Origin: an uncultured Saprospiraceae bacterium
Lineage (GTDB): Bacteria > Bacteroidota > Bacteroidia > Chitinophagales > Saprospiraceae
Direction: 5' to 3'
Assembly (NCBI GenBank): GCA_937929945.1
Contig: CALFUK010000031.1
Span: 1-64,000 of the forward strand
DNA length: 64,000 nucleotides
This document shows positions 16,823 through 31,800 of the stretch, in pieces. Each line of letters opens with the position of its first letter. The first letter of the stretch is position 1. A program made the position numbers and the translations under genes. Below the pieces are notes generated by a model. The model was not told the DNA's origin. It made no database searches and saw nothing but the letters and a program-made list of their open reading frames with translations.

Positions 16823-19800
16823 TTAGTCAATCAAAATTAACTTCTTCGTCAAAATCTGATGAGGCGTTTCTAATTTGTAGTAATACACACCTGCACTACT
16901 GAATTCGCTTTCCGAGAGAATCATACGATGCTCTCCCGCCTTCAGATCCAAAGCAGTTGATTTTATGACTTGGCCTGCGAGATCAAAAAGAACAAAATTT
17001 ATTTTCTGACTCTGGGGCAGGTAGAATCTCACTGAAGTCTCCTCTAAAAATGGATTTGGCTCATTCTGGTACAGTATCACCTCGTCCATTTGCTTGCCTG
17101 AACCTTCGAAGGATAGATCTACATCTACGATATCAAAAGCATCAGTAAGGTAGGCCTCTTTTTTAGTGATCTCAGAGGTAAGTGATATACTCTCAGATAG
17201 CTTGAGATCCTGTCGCACTTCAAATGTCAAATAAAACAAGACATCCTCATCTGCTTTTTTAAATTCTGGATTTGACCAACTGAAGCTCAATTCATCTCCA
17301 TGTCTGGCAATGTTTGATTCATTGATTTGGATGCCCTTCGACACTATACCAGTGCAGCTGAGTCCATCATGTCGCATCGTGAATTGGAATCCAGCTACAT
17401 CATTGAATTCATGGCCTTTGATCGGTATTCTTACTGTCTCACCTCTTCGTAGTTGTCGATCGGTAGTACTCAGACCGAGTGTCACATCTTCTCTGATTTC
17501 TGATGTAGCAGAGAGATTACTATGTGTAGCATCTCCATTCACATCACCTATTTTCACACCTATGAAGTTTTCTTGCATCTGATTATCCTGCAGGTCTATG
17601 ACATTGATCATCTCCACAAATGGGAACGGGTCATCATCGTCCAAGAAGTCTTGTGCGGCTTTGACGAATCTCCAACTATCATTGTCAGGGAATCGATCTG
17701 TCACTCCTAAGATCAGTCTTCTCATCTCTAATACATCAGAGACTCGCACTGCTGCATCATTATTTACATCAGAAGCAATCACCTTATGAGGATTATCAAA
17801 TTTAGTCAATGACAATATATGACGTTGGATCAGGACAGCATCAAGAGTCGAGACACCATTGATGGCATCGTCATCCATTGACGCTTGGATTCTATAGTTT
17901 TGATTCAGCGGATTGTCGTCAAAGTCATATGTTCCTGACTCGTCAGTCATATCTAAGATGGGATATTCCTCCAAGTTGCTGGATACGGTAATTTCTACAT
18001 CCTTCATCATATCTCCAAATAGGGACTGCACGCCTCCTGCAATGATGGCACCTGATCCCGTCTCAGGGTCATTAGGACAGTCGTCAGCTCCTGTAAATAA
18101 GAGACCAACACTACACTTATCGCCATTACCTGAAGCATCCCAAATCCATACATCTAAGTCAGCGAAATTAGCTATTTCATTACAGTTGATGATGATAGAT
18201 CCTTGTGCATCGAAGCCAGCATCTCCAGGGTGAGCAGGTATGACGCCATTAGGTAGAATACTGTACCTGAGTTCGCTAGCCTCTGTACAGTTATCAAAAC
18301 TCCCAAAGTCAAACTGGTCACCAGGGATCAGAGCTGTACCATCTTCATCAAAGAATACTGTGGTCAATCCTGAAACACAGATTGGAGTCGGTCTGACACT
18401 GTCGCCAAAGAATACTCTGGTTCTGTGCACAGCCTCATTGCCTTTTCCATCGGTGACTCTCCACGTTATTAGGTGCTCATCACCAGGACTGCCATCCAGA
18501 CTATTGATCGTGATTTCAGCGCCTCTGAGTCTATCAGAGAACACGACTTCACCGTTCTTGCTGATGGTGACATTCCATTGCAGGTCCTCATTGAATGCTT
18601 GATTACCATTGCAGAAGTCCGCAGCACTTGCAGATATATTCGCAGATCCTACACATGATGCCACATCATCTTTCGTCTCTGCCCCTTCATTAGTGATGAT
18701 TTTGAATTCGTCTGGTGCCGTGATTTCGGGTGCTGCATCATCTTCTACGACGATCACCTGATCATAGGTATAGTATCCATCAATATCCACTTCAGCATAC
18801 CTGAGGTACACAGGATCTGCTGCGGGGCCATATTCAGGACACGCGGCACAGTTACCTTGTGCCCAGTCTTCCACAGATTGGTATTGATCACTGCTGGTAT
18901 CATTATCATCATCCAGATTATCAGAATTTGGATTGTACTGGCACCAGTCTACGATCGTCCATCGTCTGATGATCTTATGGACAGATCCTGCTATTTTGAT
19001 GGTATCTGTCTCCATCGTATGACCTATTAGTCCACAGTCAGTATCACACCATACGGGTTCATCATCGATGGCACCAGGTACGCATAAGAATGCCTCTCCC
19101 ATGGTCACTTCAGCAGCCATTTCAGATACCTTTCCGTCACTATTACATTCGAGATTGACACCATCTGTGGTTTTACCATCGTAATGTTTTGGCCATTTGA
19201 TCGTGTATGGATCGAATGGGGCTGATATCTCGATGCTGATGACTTGTCTGCAGTAGGCATCACCACTGTTATAATCTCCACTATCGTCTAAGTCGATATA
19301 CCATTCTCTGATGGATTGGCCTCCAGAGCAGGCATTATCAGATCTGACCTCATTGAGTAGCTCTACTTCATAGCTCTTCTCAGATTCGCAAATACCCCCG
19401 ACTAAGGGTGGTGTTTTTATCGTCTGATCTTCGTCGCAAGTGATTACATCCTGTGTACATTGTATGGTTGGCTGTGCTTTGTCCACCACTTCTACAGCCA
19501 CGATGCATTCTGATACATTTCCATATTCATCTTCTACGAGCAGGATGACCTGCACAATTTTACCAGCATCCTCGCAGCAGAATCTCACAAATTCACCTGC
19601 ACGAGTTACAGATTCTATGTTTTTCTCATTGTAGATACAGCCTTCTTTACTAACCACTTCACCCGCATCTATGTCATCTGTGAGCGGGGCACAGGTGGCA
19701 GGCTCATATCCGATAAAATTGTTATTGCAGTCTCTCACTCGATTGACCCAGTCCTCCATTCTTACAGCACTCAGTTTTACTTTTCCACAACCTGAATCAT

Positions 19801-22800
19801 GACTTCCCTCATCGATGTCTTTGGCAAAGAGAGTCGCGGTGCCGTATCCACCGGTATTGCCAGTGAGTGATATTTGTAAAGCTACATCACAGATCGCTAC
19901 TGGTGCGACATCATCCACGATAATCACTCTGAAAGAGACTGAGTCAGAATTGCCACATTGATCAGTCACTGTACCTATGACTTCTACAGGTCCTTCGTCA
20001 AACCAGATGCCAGAGAGATATCCATCTTTGACGACTCCCTCATCAGAAGACCACATGACTTCAGGACTCTCGTCACAGTTATCTTCGACGAGTAGTTCAG
20101 GCAGTTCGATCTTAGCAGAGCATACCCATGGCTCTAAGCCTACGATCATATCGTCCAGCATATTTGTCTGAACTTTCATGCCATTGACAAGCTTGTAAAT
20201 CTTTGGTTTTACAACGTCCTTTACTTCTATGATTTGTTTGTGAGTTCTGATCAAATCAGAAGAACACCAGTCTATCATTTCCCATGATCTAATGATTTTT
20301 TGCCCATCTCCACACGCATCGAATGTCAAATCAGTAAATCCAGTGAGAATATTACATACCCTATTTTTGATTGGGACTTTAGGATTCACTGGTCCATCAG
20401 GATTATCAATGAATGTAGTATCAGGTATAAATTCGGTTACCTTATCTATGATGGTCTTAAGTACCCACAGGGAGTCAGTGCCGATGAGCTCTTTAATCAT
20501 CGTATCACGTTCCACCTGGCCTACTATGATTTCTACCGAATCGATCACTCTTATTGTATGATCGACCAGACGGTGCATATCTATGTAGAAGGGGTATGCT
20601 AAGGTAGAATCCTCCGTAATCTCGTAGATGTCTTTAGGGCTCGTCAGTGAGCCACAGTCTAGCACGATATCATCAGGGAATCCAAAATTCATAAGGAAGT
20701 CCTCATCAGAACCTGAAATATCCAACTTCATGATGCTATATCTCTGAGTGAGAATGTCGAGGTTTCTTACTTCTCCATGCTGCATGACTTTGCCAGTATA
20801 GACTATTTCCACGATCTGGCCCTCAGCGTCACATATATCTCCGATCTTATTCTGTCGTACGCTCACATCTCCAATGAGTTCTGGTCCACAACTACCGAAT
20901 GTCTGCTTGACTTCTTCTGTAGAGATCAGGATGTCAGGGGTGATTTCTTCAGCGCCGCACCAGAAAATACAGTCTGCTGGGATAGACCCATCTTCAGTCA
21001 CGGGGCAGGGTGCGATAAATTCTGGTATCTGATTAGCCTCGACAATGATCTCTCCCCAGCATGAGTTATCCAGACAGCTGATTTGGTATTTTCTTGTCTC
21101 GCCGACATCATCTGCTGTTAAGAAGCTGTCTCGCAGGTACTCATTGTGGTGATCAAATATTTCTATGGTATAAATTCCCACCGATGGAAATTCTAACAGC
21201 ATGTCTGGTGTAAGCTCTAGCATACACTCTTGATTGAGAGATATTTGTAGTTCACCATTACATACTAATTCGTCACATATGCCGTCTACGAAGTCATTGT
21301 CTAACGAATCATCTCCCGACATTAATATATCCGTGATGATGTTAGGGTCACCTCCATCTATATCTCCAACTGATAAGAAGTCTCCAGGATCAGTCTCTAT
21401 AATAGTGTATGGTCCAGGGTCAACATCAGTAAAGGTAAAATCTCCATTTTCATCAGTCACTGTAGTGAATTCATCTCCATTTCTGTCAATAAGGGTCACT
21501 GTGACTCCCACCAGAGGCGCCTCTCCCATGCCGTCATTATTATCATCATCAGTGATAGTACCTGATATATTGGCGGGCTCTTCATCAATGAAGTCTACGT
21601 CTTCAGTCACGGTTCCAGCTTCTGCTACCCCTGTGACGATGTTATCATTATTTCCATCTGCATCCTCTACTGAGTTAAAGCCATCTGGATCTGTCTCGAC
21701 CACAGTGAATTCTCCTATGGCAACATTTGTGAAGGTATAATCTCCATTTGCGTCAGATATAGTCGTCTGTACATTACCAGCTGCGTCTGTCAGTGTCACC
21801 TCTACGAATGGTATGATTTGGTCTAAATCTCCGTCGCCGTCTATATCTTCAAATGTCGTTCCAGAGATCGTTGCTGGCTGCTCTATGGGCGTATTCGTCG
21901 GATCATCAAATCCTCCAGTTTCATTTACATCATTTGGATTGCTAGTATCAGAGAGATCAGATAGGTTATCCCCTGATGGATCTATAGCACTTACCACAGC
22001 CTGATTGTTGATAAAGCCTGCGCTGATATCTGGGTCAGTGATGAGATATGTCGTGCTCACAGATGTGGTCTCTCCTGGTGCCAAGCTCGTCACTGATGGT
22101 GGTGGGATATTAGGCAGAACACCCGTACCTGTGAAGCTGACGCTGTTTTCAGATAAGACCAGATTAGAGATGGTCACATTACCACAGTTTCGTACTGTGT
22201 AACTATAAGTTACGATATCGCCAGGAGTGGATACTTGATCGGATCCTTGATCAAAGCTGGACCCTTTTATAAGTTCTACGCATGGGTTTTCACCGACTTC
22301 TGTGAATGTCGGATCATCTTCTCCTCCTGTTTCAGTAGGGTCATTAGGATTAGCAGTATCGGATTCATCTTGGACAGCATCACCATCTGGAGATTGACCG
22401 ACAACGAGAGCTTGATTAATGATCTGGCCTGCATCTACATCCGTCTGGGTGATAGCATAGGTGGCAGTAGTCATGGTGGATTCGCCTGGTGCTAATATGG
22501 TCAAAGGTAGAGGATTCGGTACTGGTAGTACTCCTGTCCCAGTGAATTCTGTTACTAATTCAGACAACAGTAGATTGGATACAGTCACATTACCACAGTT
22601 TCTAATGGTGTAGGAATAGGTCACTATATCTCCAGGTGTTGCTATTTGATCAGGGCCAAGATCTAAGAGGCTTCCTTTGAGGAGCTCTACGCAAGCATTT
22701 TCTCCAATAATGGTCGTCGTAGGGTCATCATCACCTCCCGTATCTGCTGGATCGTTAGGATTAGAACTGTCAGATAGGTCCTCTACTTCCTCGCTATCTG

Positions 22801-25800
22801 GTGCATTGGCACTTACTAAGGCTTGATTCACCACTGATCCGGCATCAATATCCGCTTGTGTGATCATGTAGGTAGCTGTAGCTCCTGCTACTTGACCTGG
22901 TGCTAAGACGGAAGGCATGGTGCTGCTTGGCACTGGCAGTGTATTTGTCCCCGTGAACATGCTGGCTAATTCTGTAATGACTATATCTCTGAGGGTCACA
23001 TTACCACAGTTAGATACCGAGTAGGAGTAGGTTATGATATCTCCCACACTAGCTACGCCGTCAGCTCCCAGCTCTAAGAATGATCCCTTTAAAATATTAA
23101 TACACGGGTCCGCTTCAATTTCTGTATTCGTTGGGTCATCTTCTCCTCCAGTCTCATTAGGATCATTAGGATTAGAACTGTCGGAGGTATCCGTCGTAGG
23201 ATTGCCTTCAGGGTCATTGCCAGACGTGAAGGCTTGATTATCTATACCGCCAGCATCTATATCTGCCTGTGTGATCGCATAGGTACTGCTAGCAGTGGCT
23301 GATTCTCCAGGTTCTAATGTCGTAGATGTTAATCCAGTGGGTGTAGGTAGTGTCCCTGTACCCGTAAAGGAGGCGTCTAGTTCAATGATTTCGATGTCGC
23401 TGATGGTCACGTTACCACAGTTGGTGACCTCATAGGTGTATGTGATGATATCACCTAAAGTGGCTATACCATCTGGTCCAAAGTCAAGGGCAGAGCCTTT
23501 AGTTAGGCTGATGCACGGATCAGGACCAATATTCGTATTCGTTGGATCATCGTCTCCACCTGTATCATTAGGATCATTTGGATTAGATGTATCTGATAAA
23601 TCTTCTACGGTGGTTCCTGATGGATCTACACCAGCGGCCAGAGCCTGATTATCGATACCACCTGCATCTATATCTGCCTGTGTTATGGCATAAGTAGCTG
23701 AAGCTGTAGCAGATTCTCCAGGTTCTAAAGTAGTCTGTGATAAGGCTCCTGGGATTGGGAGTGTGCCAGACCCTGAGAAGCTAAGGTCTTGTTCGCTGAT
23801 TGTCACATTGCTGAGCGTCACATTACCACAGTTAGAGACCAAATAGCTATAGGTGATCAGGTCGCCTGGGGTAGCGACTCCGTCCGCACCAAAGTCCAGT
23901 GAAGAGCCTTTAGTTAAGACAATGCACGGATCGGGTCCAATATTCGTGTTGGTTGGATCATCATTCCCTCCTGTCTCATTAGGATCATTAGGGTTAGATG
24001 TATCAGATAAGTCTTCTATGCTGCTTCCTGTAGGATCGACACCCATAGCTAAAGCCTGATTGTCGATACCACCAGCATTAATATCTGCCAGTGTAATGGC
24101 ATAGGTGGTTGTAGCAGTTGCAGATTCTCCTGGCTCTAAGCTTGTCTGAGATAAAGCTCCAGGTACTGGCAATGGACCAGAACCAGTAAATGTTATGTCT
24201 TGTTCGCTGATGGTGACATTAGTCAGTGTGACATTACCACAGTTAGTGACTTCGTAGCTGTAGGTGATCAGGTCACCAGGAGTGGCTAAACCATCAGCAC
24301 CAAAGTTAAGAGACGAACCTTTAGTTAGGACAATGCACGGATCGGGCCCAATATTCGTATTGGTCGGATCATCATCTCCGCCTGTCTCATTTGGATCATT
24401 AGGATTAGATGTATCCGATAAGTCTTCCACAGGAGCTCCCATGGGATCGACACCCATAGCTAAAGCCTGATTGTCGATACCACCAGCATTAATATCTGCC
24501 AGTGTAATGGCATAGGTGGCTGTAGCCGTTGCAGATTCTCCTGGCGCCAGAGTCGTCTGAGATAGAGCGCCAGGGATAGGTAGTGCGCCAGTTCCTGTGA
24601 AACTCAGATCTTGTTCACTTATTGTGACGTTAGTCAGAGTAACACTTCCGCAGTTAGTGACTTCATAACTATAAGTGATGATGTCACCAGGTGATGCTGC
24701 ACCGTCTGTACCAAGATCCAGAGTCGATCCTTTTGTCAATTCTATACACGAGTCGATTCCAATGGGCGTATTAGTTGGGTCATCTTCTCCATCAGTTTGG
24801 TTGACATCTCCTGGGTTAGAAGTGTCAGATAAGTCGGTGACTGGACCGCCCTGAGGATCTGTCCCAGTAGCCAGGGCTTGATTGTCTAATAAGGCATTAT
24901 CGACATCCTGTTGTGTTAGGACGTAGGTCGAAGTGGCATTAGCTGATTGTCCTGGAGACAGTGTAGATGGAATAACCATACTTGGGACAGGTAGTACACC
25001 TGTTCCAGTGAAAGTGGCATCTTGTTCTTCAATAGTGACATTAGTCAAGGTCACATTACCGCAGTTAACCACACTATAGGTATATGTCACGATGTCACCC
25101 GCAGAAGCCACCATATCAGCTCCTACATCTAGTGACGACCCTTTGGTAAGTACGATGCAAGGGTCCTGTATGACAGGTGTATTTGTCGGATCGTCGTCAC
25201 CACCAGTTTCATTAATATCTAAATCATTAGATGTATCTGACAAGTCGTCAATTACATTATTCTCAGGGTCGGTTCCGCTGACCATAGCTTGATTATCAAT
25301 GAATCCAGCATCGATGTCGGCCTGAGTAATGGCATATGTAGAGGTCGCATTGACGATTTGTCCTGGACTAAGCGTAGAAGGCATGACAGCACTTGGGGTA
25401 GGGAGTGCACCCGTACCAGAAAAGCCGGCATCAAGTTCTGTAATTGATACATTGTCTAGTGTGACATTCCCGCAATTAGTTATTTCATAAGTGTAGGTGA
25501 CGATATCACCTGGAGTCGCAATGTTATCTCCATTTAGATTCAGTGAAGAACCTTTGGTGATTTCTATACATGCGTTGAGGCCTATGGATGTATTAGTCGG
25601 ATCATCGTCTCCATCTGTTTGATTGGGGTCATTAGGATTAGACGTGTCCGAGAGATCTGATACACCTGTACCATCAGGATCTTCTGCAGTGGCGGTAGCC
25701 TGATTATCTACGAATCCGGCATCGATATCTGTCTGTGTAATGGCATAGGTAGAGCTGGCGGTACCACTTTCACCAGGTTCTAATGTAGCAGGTGTGACGG

Positions 25801-28800
25801 ATGTAGGTATTGGCAGTGTACCTGTACCAGTGAATGTTCCTTGCTCCTCTACGATCATTGTATTTGTCAGTGTGACATTTCCACAATTAGTGACTTCATA
25901 GGTGTAGGTGATGATGTCTCCGGGAGTGGCCACATTATCTGTACCTAAATCTAGTGAAGAAGCCTTTAAAATACTGATGCATGGATCAGGACCGATCGGC
26001 GTACTAGTAGGGTCATCAGGACCTCCTGTTTCATTTGGATCATTCGGATTAGACGTATCTGATAGATCTGTGACTGGATCGCCATCGGGATCATTCCCAC
26101 TAGCAAGTGCTTGATTATTGATGACACTGTTATTGATATCTGCCTGCGTGATGGCATAAGTCGAAGTGACTGTCGCTGATTCTGAAGGGGCTAAAGTAGA
26201 TGGCATGACGACTCCTGGTACTGGAAGTGTGCCTGTACCTGTGAATAGAGTATTCTCTTCTGTGACATTGACATCAGTCAGTGTGACATTTCCACAATTA
26301 GTGACAACATAGGTATAAGTGATGATATCACCTGGTGTAGCGACGCCATCAATGCCTAAATCTAAGACTGATCCTTTCCTTAAAGCAATGCACGCATCTG
26401 GCGGTATAGGAGTATTAGTGGGGTCATCAGAGCCACCAGTCTCATTGACATCTGGTGAGTTAGATGTGTCAGATAGATCAGTCGTGGGTGCTCCAGATGG
26501 ATCGGTTCCCATCACTAAGGCTTGGTTATCTACGAATCCTGCATCAATGTCTGCTTGAGTAATCATGTAAGTCGATGATGAACTAGCGATTTGTCCAGGC
26601 GATAGCGTGGAAGGGACGACCGCCTCAGGTACAGGTAGGGTAGACGTTCCTGTGAAGCCAGCTGCCTGCTCTACGATTGATATGTCATCCAAAGTGACAT
26701 TTCCGCAGTTGATTACGCTATAAGTATACGTGATGACATCCCCTGGCGATGCAACCATATCTCCTCCTAAGTCGAGAGATGAGCCTTTCGTGATTTCAAT
26801 GCACGCATCCTGGCCGACAGGAGTATTGGTCGGATCATCACCTCCTGGGGTACTATTGATATCACCAGGATTAGAGGTGTCAGAGAGGTCATCGACCATC
26901 ATTCCACTGGGGTCATCAGCTGTGACTAAAGCTTGATTGTCAATGAAGCCGGCATCGATATCCGCTTGAGTTATTGCATAGTTAGCGCTGGCAAGTCCCG
27001 TCTCGCCTGGAGCAATGACTACAGGGGATACAGCGCTCGGAGATGGTAGTGTACCTGTCCCTGTGAATGTGGCTGCATGCTCATCGATGACGATATTGGA
27101 TAGTGACACATTACCACAATTTAAAACGGCATAGGTATATGTGACGATGTCACCAGGTGAAGCCACTCCATCTGCTCCCAATGCTAAAGATGAGCCTTTT
27201 GTCAGTTCGACGCAGGCGTCAGGATCAATGGGCGTATTTGTCGGATCGTCGGTGCCTCCTGTTTCATTTATATCATTTGGATTAGATGTATCAGAGAGGT
27301 CTGAGACGACCACATTTTCGGGGTCAGTGCCAGTAGCCATTGCTTGATTATCCACAAATCCAGCATCGATATCGACCTGAGTTATGACATAGGTAGCTGT
27401 GGCTGTGGCATTTTCGCCAGGCATAATAGTAGTCGGCATGACTGTGCCTACGACTGGGGGCGTTCCAGTACCAGTGAATGTGGCATTTTCTTCATCGATC
27501 GTAACGTTGCTGAGGGTGACATTACCACAGTTGGTCGCGATATAGGTGTAGGTGATGATATCGCCAGGAGTCGCTATTCCATCTGCTCCGAGCTCTAATG
27601 ATGAGCCCTTAGCTAAGGTTATACAGGCTGCTGGACCCAGAGGTGTATTCGTCGGATCATCTGGTCCTCCTGTATCATTGATGTCTCCAGGATTAGAAGT
27701 ATCAGATAAATCTGTAGTCGGGTTCCCTTCTGGGTCAATGCCGGTAGCTAAGACTTGGTTGTCGACGAATCCAGCATCAATATCGGCCTGAGTGACTACA
27801 TAGGTTGAACTAGAATTCGCTGATTGTCCTGGTGTAAGAGTCGAAGGAATGATAGCTCCGACAACTGGCAACGTTCCTGTACCACTAAACTGACCTTGCT
27901 GCTCACTGACCTCGATTAGAGATAGCGTGACATTACCGCAGTTCGTGATGAGGTAATTATAGGTTATGATATCACCAGCAGATGCGACTCCATCACCACC
28001 TAAGTCAATAATTGAACCTTTAGTAGATACAATACATGGGTCAGCTTCAATGGGAGTATTAGTCGGATCATCTGGCCCTCCTGTTTCATTCTGGTCTCCT
28101 GGGTTAGAGGTGTCAGAGAGATCAGTGACTGGGTTGTTTTCTGGATCAGTGCCACTGACTAAGGCTTGGTTATCTATGAATCCTGCATCAATGTCAGCCT
28201 GAGTAATTGCATAGCTTGCGGTAGAATTCGCTGTTTGACCTGGTGACAAAAGATCAGGCATCAGGGCTCCCGGCGTTGGCAAAGTACCAGTACCGGTGAA
28301 TGTCGCCATTTGTTCAGTAATGGTCAGATTGGAAATGGTAACATTTCCGCAGTTAAGCACCTCATAAGTATAGGTAATCATATCACCTGGGGTAGCTACA
28401 CCATCTGCTCCAAGGTCTAACATAGAGCCCTTGGTGAGTTCGACACATGGTGCCAGGCCTATGGGGGTATTGGTAGGATCATCTGGACCACCAGTTTCAT
28501 TTGGATCGTTTGGATTAGATGTATCGGATAGATCCATAGTAGGGTTGCCATCCGGATCATTTCCAGTTGCCTGTGCTTGATTATCGATGAATCCAGCGTC
28601 TATATCCATCTGCGTGATGGCATAGTTAGCGCTGGCATTAGCCGTCTGTCCTGGTGCTAGAGTCGAAGGAAGAACAGCTCCTGGCGTGGGCAGTGTGCCA
28701 GTCCCTGTGAAACTTGCTCCTTGCTCCGTGATGCTTATATTATCAAGTGTCACATTACCACAGTTAGTCACTTCATAATTATAGGTGACAATATCACCTA

Positions 28801-31800
28801 CGGTGGCGACACCATCAGCACCTAAAGCCAGTGTAGATCCTTTTGTGATACTGATGCATGGATCTTCTCCAATTGGCGTATTCGTAGGATCATCGGGCCC
28901 ACCTGTTTCATTAGCATCCATGGGATTAGAGGTATCAGATAAGTCTTCTACGGGTTCTCCCATTGGATCATTTCCAGTGGCGAGTGCTTGGTTGTCCACG
29001 AATCCATTATCGATATCAATTTGGGTAATCGAATAAGTGGCAGAACTTGTGGCAGATTCACCAGGCAGCAAGGTCATCGGTGCAGCGGGAGTTGGCACAG
29101 GCGGCGTGCCTGTTCCTGAGAAAGTCGCTGCTTGCTCTGTGATTTGCACATCGCTTAGGGTGGTATTACCACAGTTAGTCGCTGTGTATGTATATGTGAT
29201 GACGTCTCCAACTGTAGCTACGCCATCAGCACCAAGATCAAGCATGGATCCTTTGGTCAGAACGATACAAGGTTCTGGTACGATAGGTGTGGTGGTCGGG
29301 TCGTCTTCACCAGCAGTCTGAGCTGGATCTCCAGGGTTAGACGTGTCAGATAGATCTGTTTCTGGTGTTCCATTTGGATCAATACCCGTCGCAAGCGCTT
29401 GATTGATGACGACTTCAGCATCAATATCCTCTTGTGTAATAGCATATGTGGCGGTAGCATTGGCGCTTTGTCCTGGCGCTAAGAAAGCAGGTACGACTGC
29501 ACCTGGTACAGGCAGCATACCCGTACCAGTAAACTGTGTGTTTTCTTCTGAGACCTCGATATTGCTAAGTGTTACATTACCGCAATTCATGATCTGGTAT
29601 GTATATGTAATTATATCACCAGGATTGGCCACTCCATCTGCGCCCACATCCAGCGAGGAGCCTTTGGTAATCGTGATGCAAGGGTCCTGAGCGACTGGTG
29701 TATTCGTTGGGTCTTCATCGCCACCTGTCTCATTGACATCGGGCTGATTAGATGTGTCTGATAGATCCATAACTGAGGTATTACTTGGATCAGAAGCTGT
29801 GACAAGTGCCTGGTTATCTATGAATCCAGCATCGATATCTAACTGAGTGATCGAATAGCTTGCTGTGGTACTGGCTGTCTGCCCAGGAGCTATCACGGCA
29901 GGAGATACGGCTCCTGGGCTTGGAAGAGTCCCTGTCCCAGTGAATGTTGCAGTTTGCTCTGCTACCGTTATATTTGAAAGTGTGACATTACCACAATTCA
30001 AGATGGCATAAGAATAGGTAACGATATCTCCAGGAGTGGCGATTCCATCTGCGCCTAGATTGATTGTTGATCCTTTTGTCATCTCGACACAGGGGTCTGG
30101 ATTAATGGGTGTATTAGTCGGGTCATCATCTCCACCAGTCTCATTGACATCACCTGTATTACCAGTATCAGATAGATCATCTACTGGATTATTATCTCTA
30201 TCTATGCCTGAGGCGGTCGCCTGATTGTCTACGAATCCTGCATCAATATCAGCCTGTGTGACCATATAGGTACTTGTGGCAGTCCCAGTAGCACCTATGT
30301 CTAAGGTCGTGGGTGTGACAGCAGTAGGAGTGGGTAAGGCACCAGTCCCTGAGAATGTCGCATTATTTTCATTTACAGCGACAGAATTGATCACGTCATT
30401 ACCACAGTTTAATATAGAATAAGTAAAAGTGATGACGTCTCCTACCGTAGCGATACCATCTGCACCTAAAGCCAGACTTGATGATTTTGTAATATCTAAG
30501 CAGGGCATGCATGGGACTTCAGGAATATCTATCTGGCATTCTGTGGTGGTTCCACAAACATCCGTGACTGTCACCATAGCTAATCCAGGTGGCAGCATGG
30601 TCGCTGTAGCCGTAGTCTCTCCATTGCTCCATAGATATGTATACGGTGCGTTACCTTCACTGGCTACGACCGAGGCGCTACCATTAATGACATTACATTC
30701 TGCATCACTTTCGAGTGAGGTCACACACATCACACAGCCGATTGTAGCATCTACCCAGTTAGGCGATATTGGAGTCTCGCATGATGTCGTCATGCCATCT
30801 GTATCGAATACCAGTCCACATTCATTGACTCCATCAGCAGGTACGACGTATCCATCAGATACCGCTACATCATTGACATTGGGATTGTCATTGGTGCATG
30901 CTTCAGTTGCGTCCGGGCAGCCATCAGCGTCACTATCTAAATCCCTAAAGTCAGGAATGCCATCCATATCAGTATCGATTGGTGCTGTAGTACAGACGCC
31001 ATTTAGGAGGCCAGTACTTTGGCCATTCATCATTTGATAAGATCCATCCCCATCAATGTCAAGAGAGCACTCCTCTAAGATCACTCCTAAAGTCATCGTG
31101 CCACATGCCTCAATAGCATCTGGAATACCATCATTATCAGAGTCTAAATCTTGAAAATCAGGAACCCCATCCATATCAGTGTCAGGACCAGAGATAGTCG
31201 GATCAGGGCTAATAATAAATGTAAAGGAGCCACCACCATTGACACCAGAGGTACGCGTGTCATAAATACCGAAGACCAGACTATCGATACAGCCATCAAA
31301 TACTATATCGAATGCGTGATTATCAACGTTACCAGTGCCTGGACCGGCATTTAAGCTACAAGCAAAGCCATTGAAAGGACCAGACGTAGGTACATTGTTC
31401 AGCGTGTTAGCTCCATCATAGGTCAGACAGGGGCCTTGATTAGAAATTACGAACGGCACTACATCGCCATTGGAGTAGCCAAAAACATAGATGGCATCAT
31501 CTCTATCTAAATCAACAACTCTTGCATTTAGATTACAAACTGGTTGGCTGAAGCTATAATTGGATTGTACGAAGTTAGCTGCTCCATTTACGGGTCCTTG
31601 TACACCGAGTCTTATCCCAAAGCTGCCATCCTCCTGTGAGTCGTTAATTTCGAACTCATCGAACATACCTGCTCCTCCTGTGAAGATGGAATCAACCATC
31701 AAAATGGCTCCAGCAAGATTTATATTGTTGTTATTTAGTGCATTAGTAATGATACTTGGATCGGGATTACCATTCATGTCAACACCTGACAGACCATCTA

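Noticed and set aside
23034-29321. Regularly spaced plus-strand frames of about 66-80 codons opposite the DUF11 repeats, at 411-bp intervals
   Set aside because: They are antisense shadows of the repeated coding sequence; their spacing follows the repeat period and their content mirrors the codons of the minus strand.
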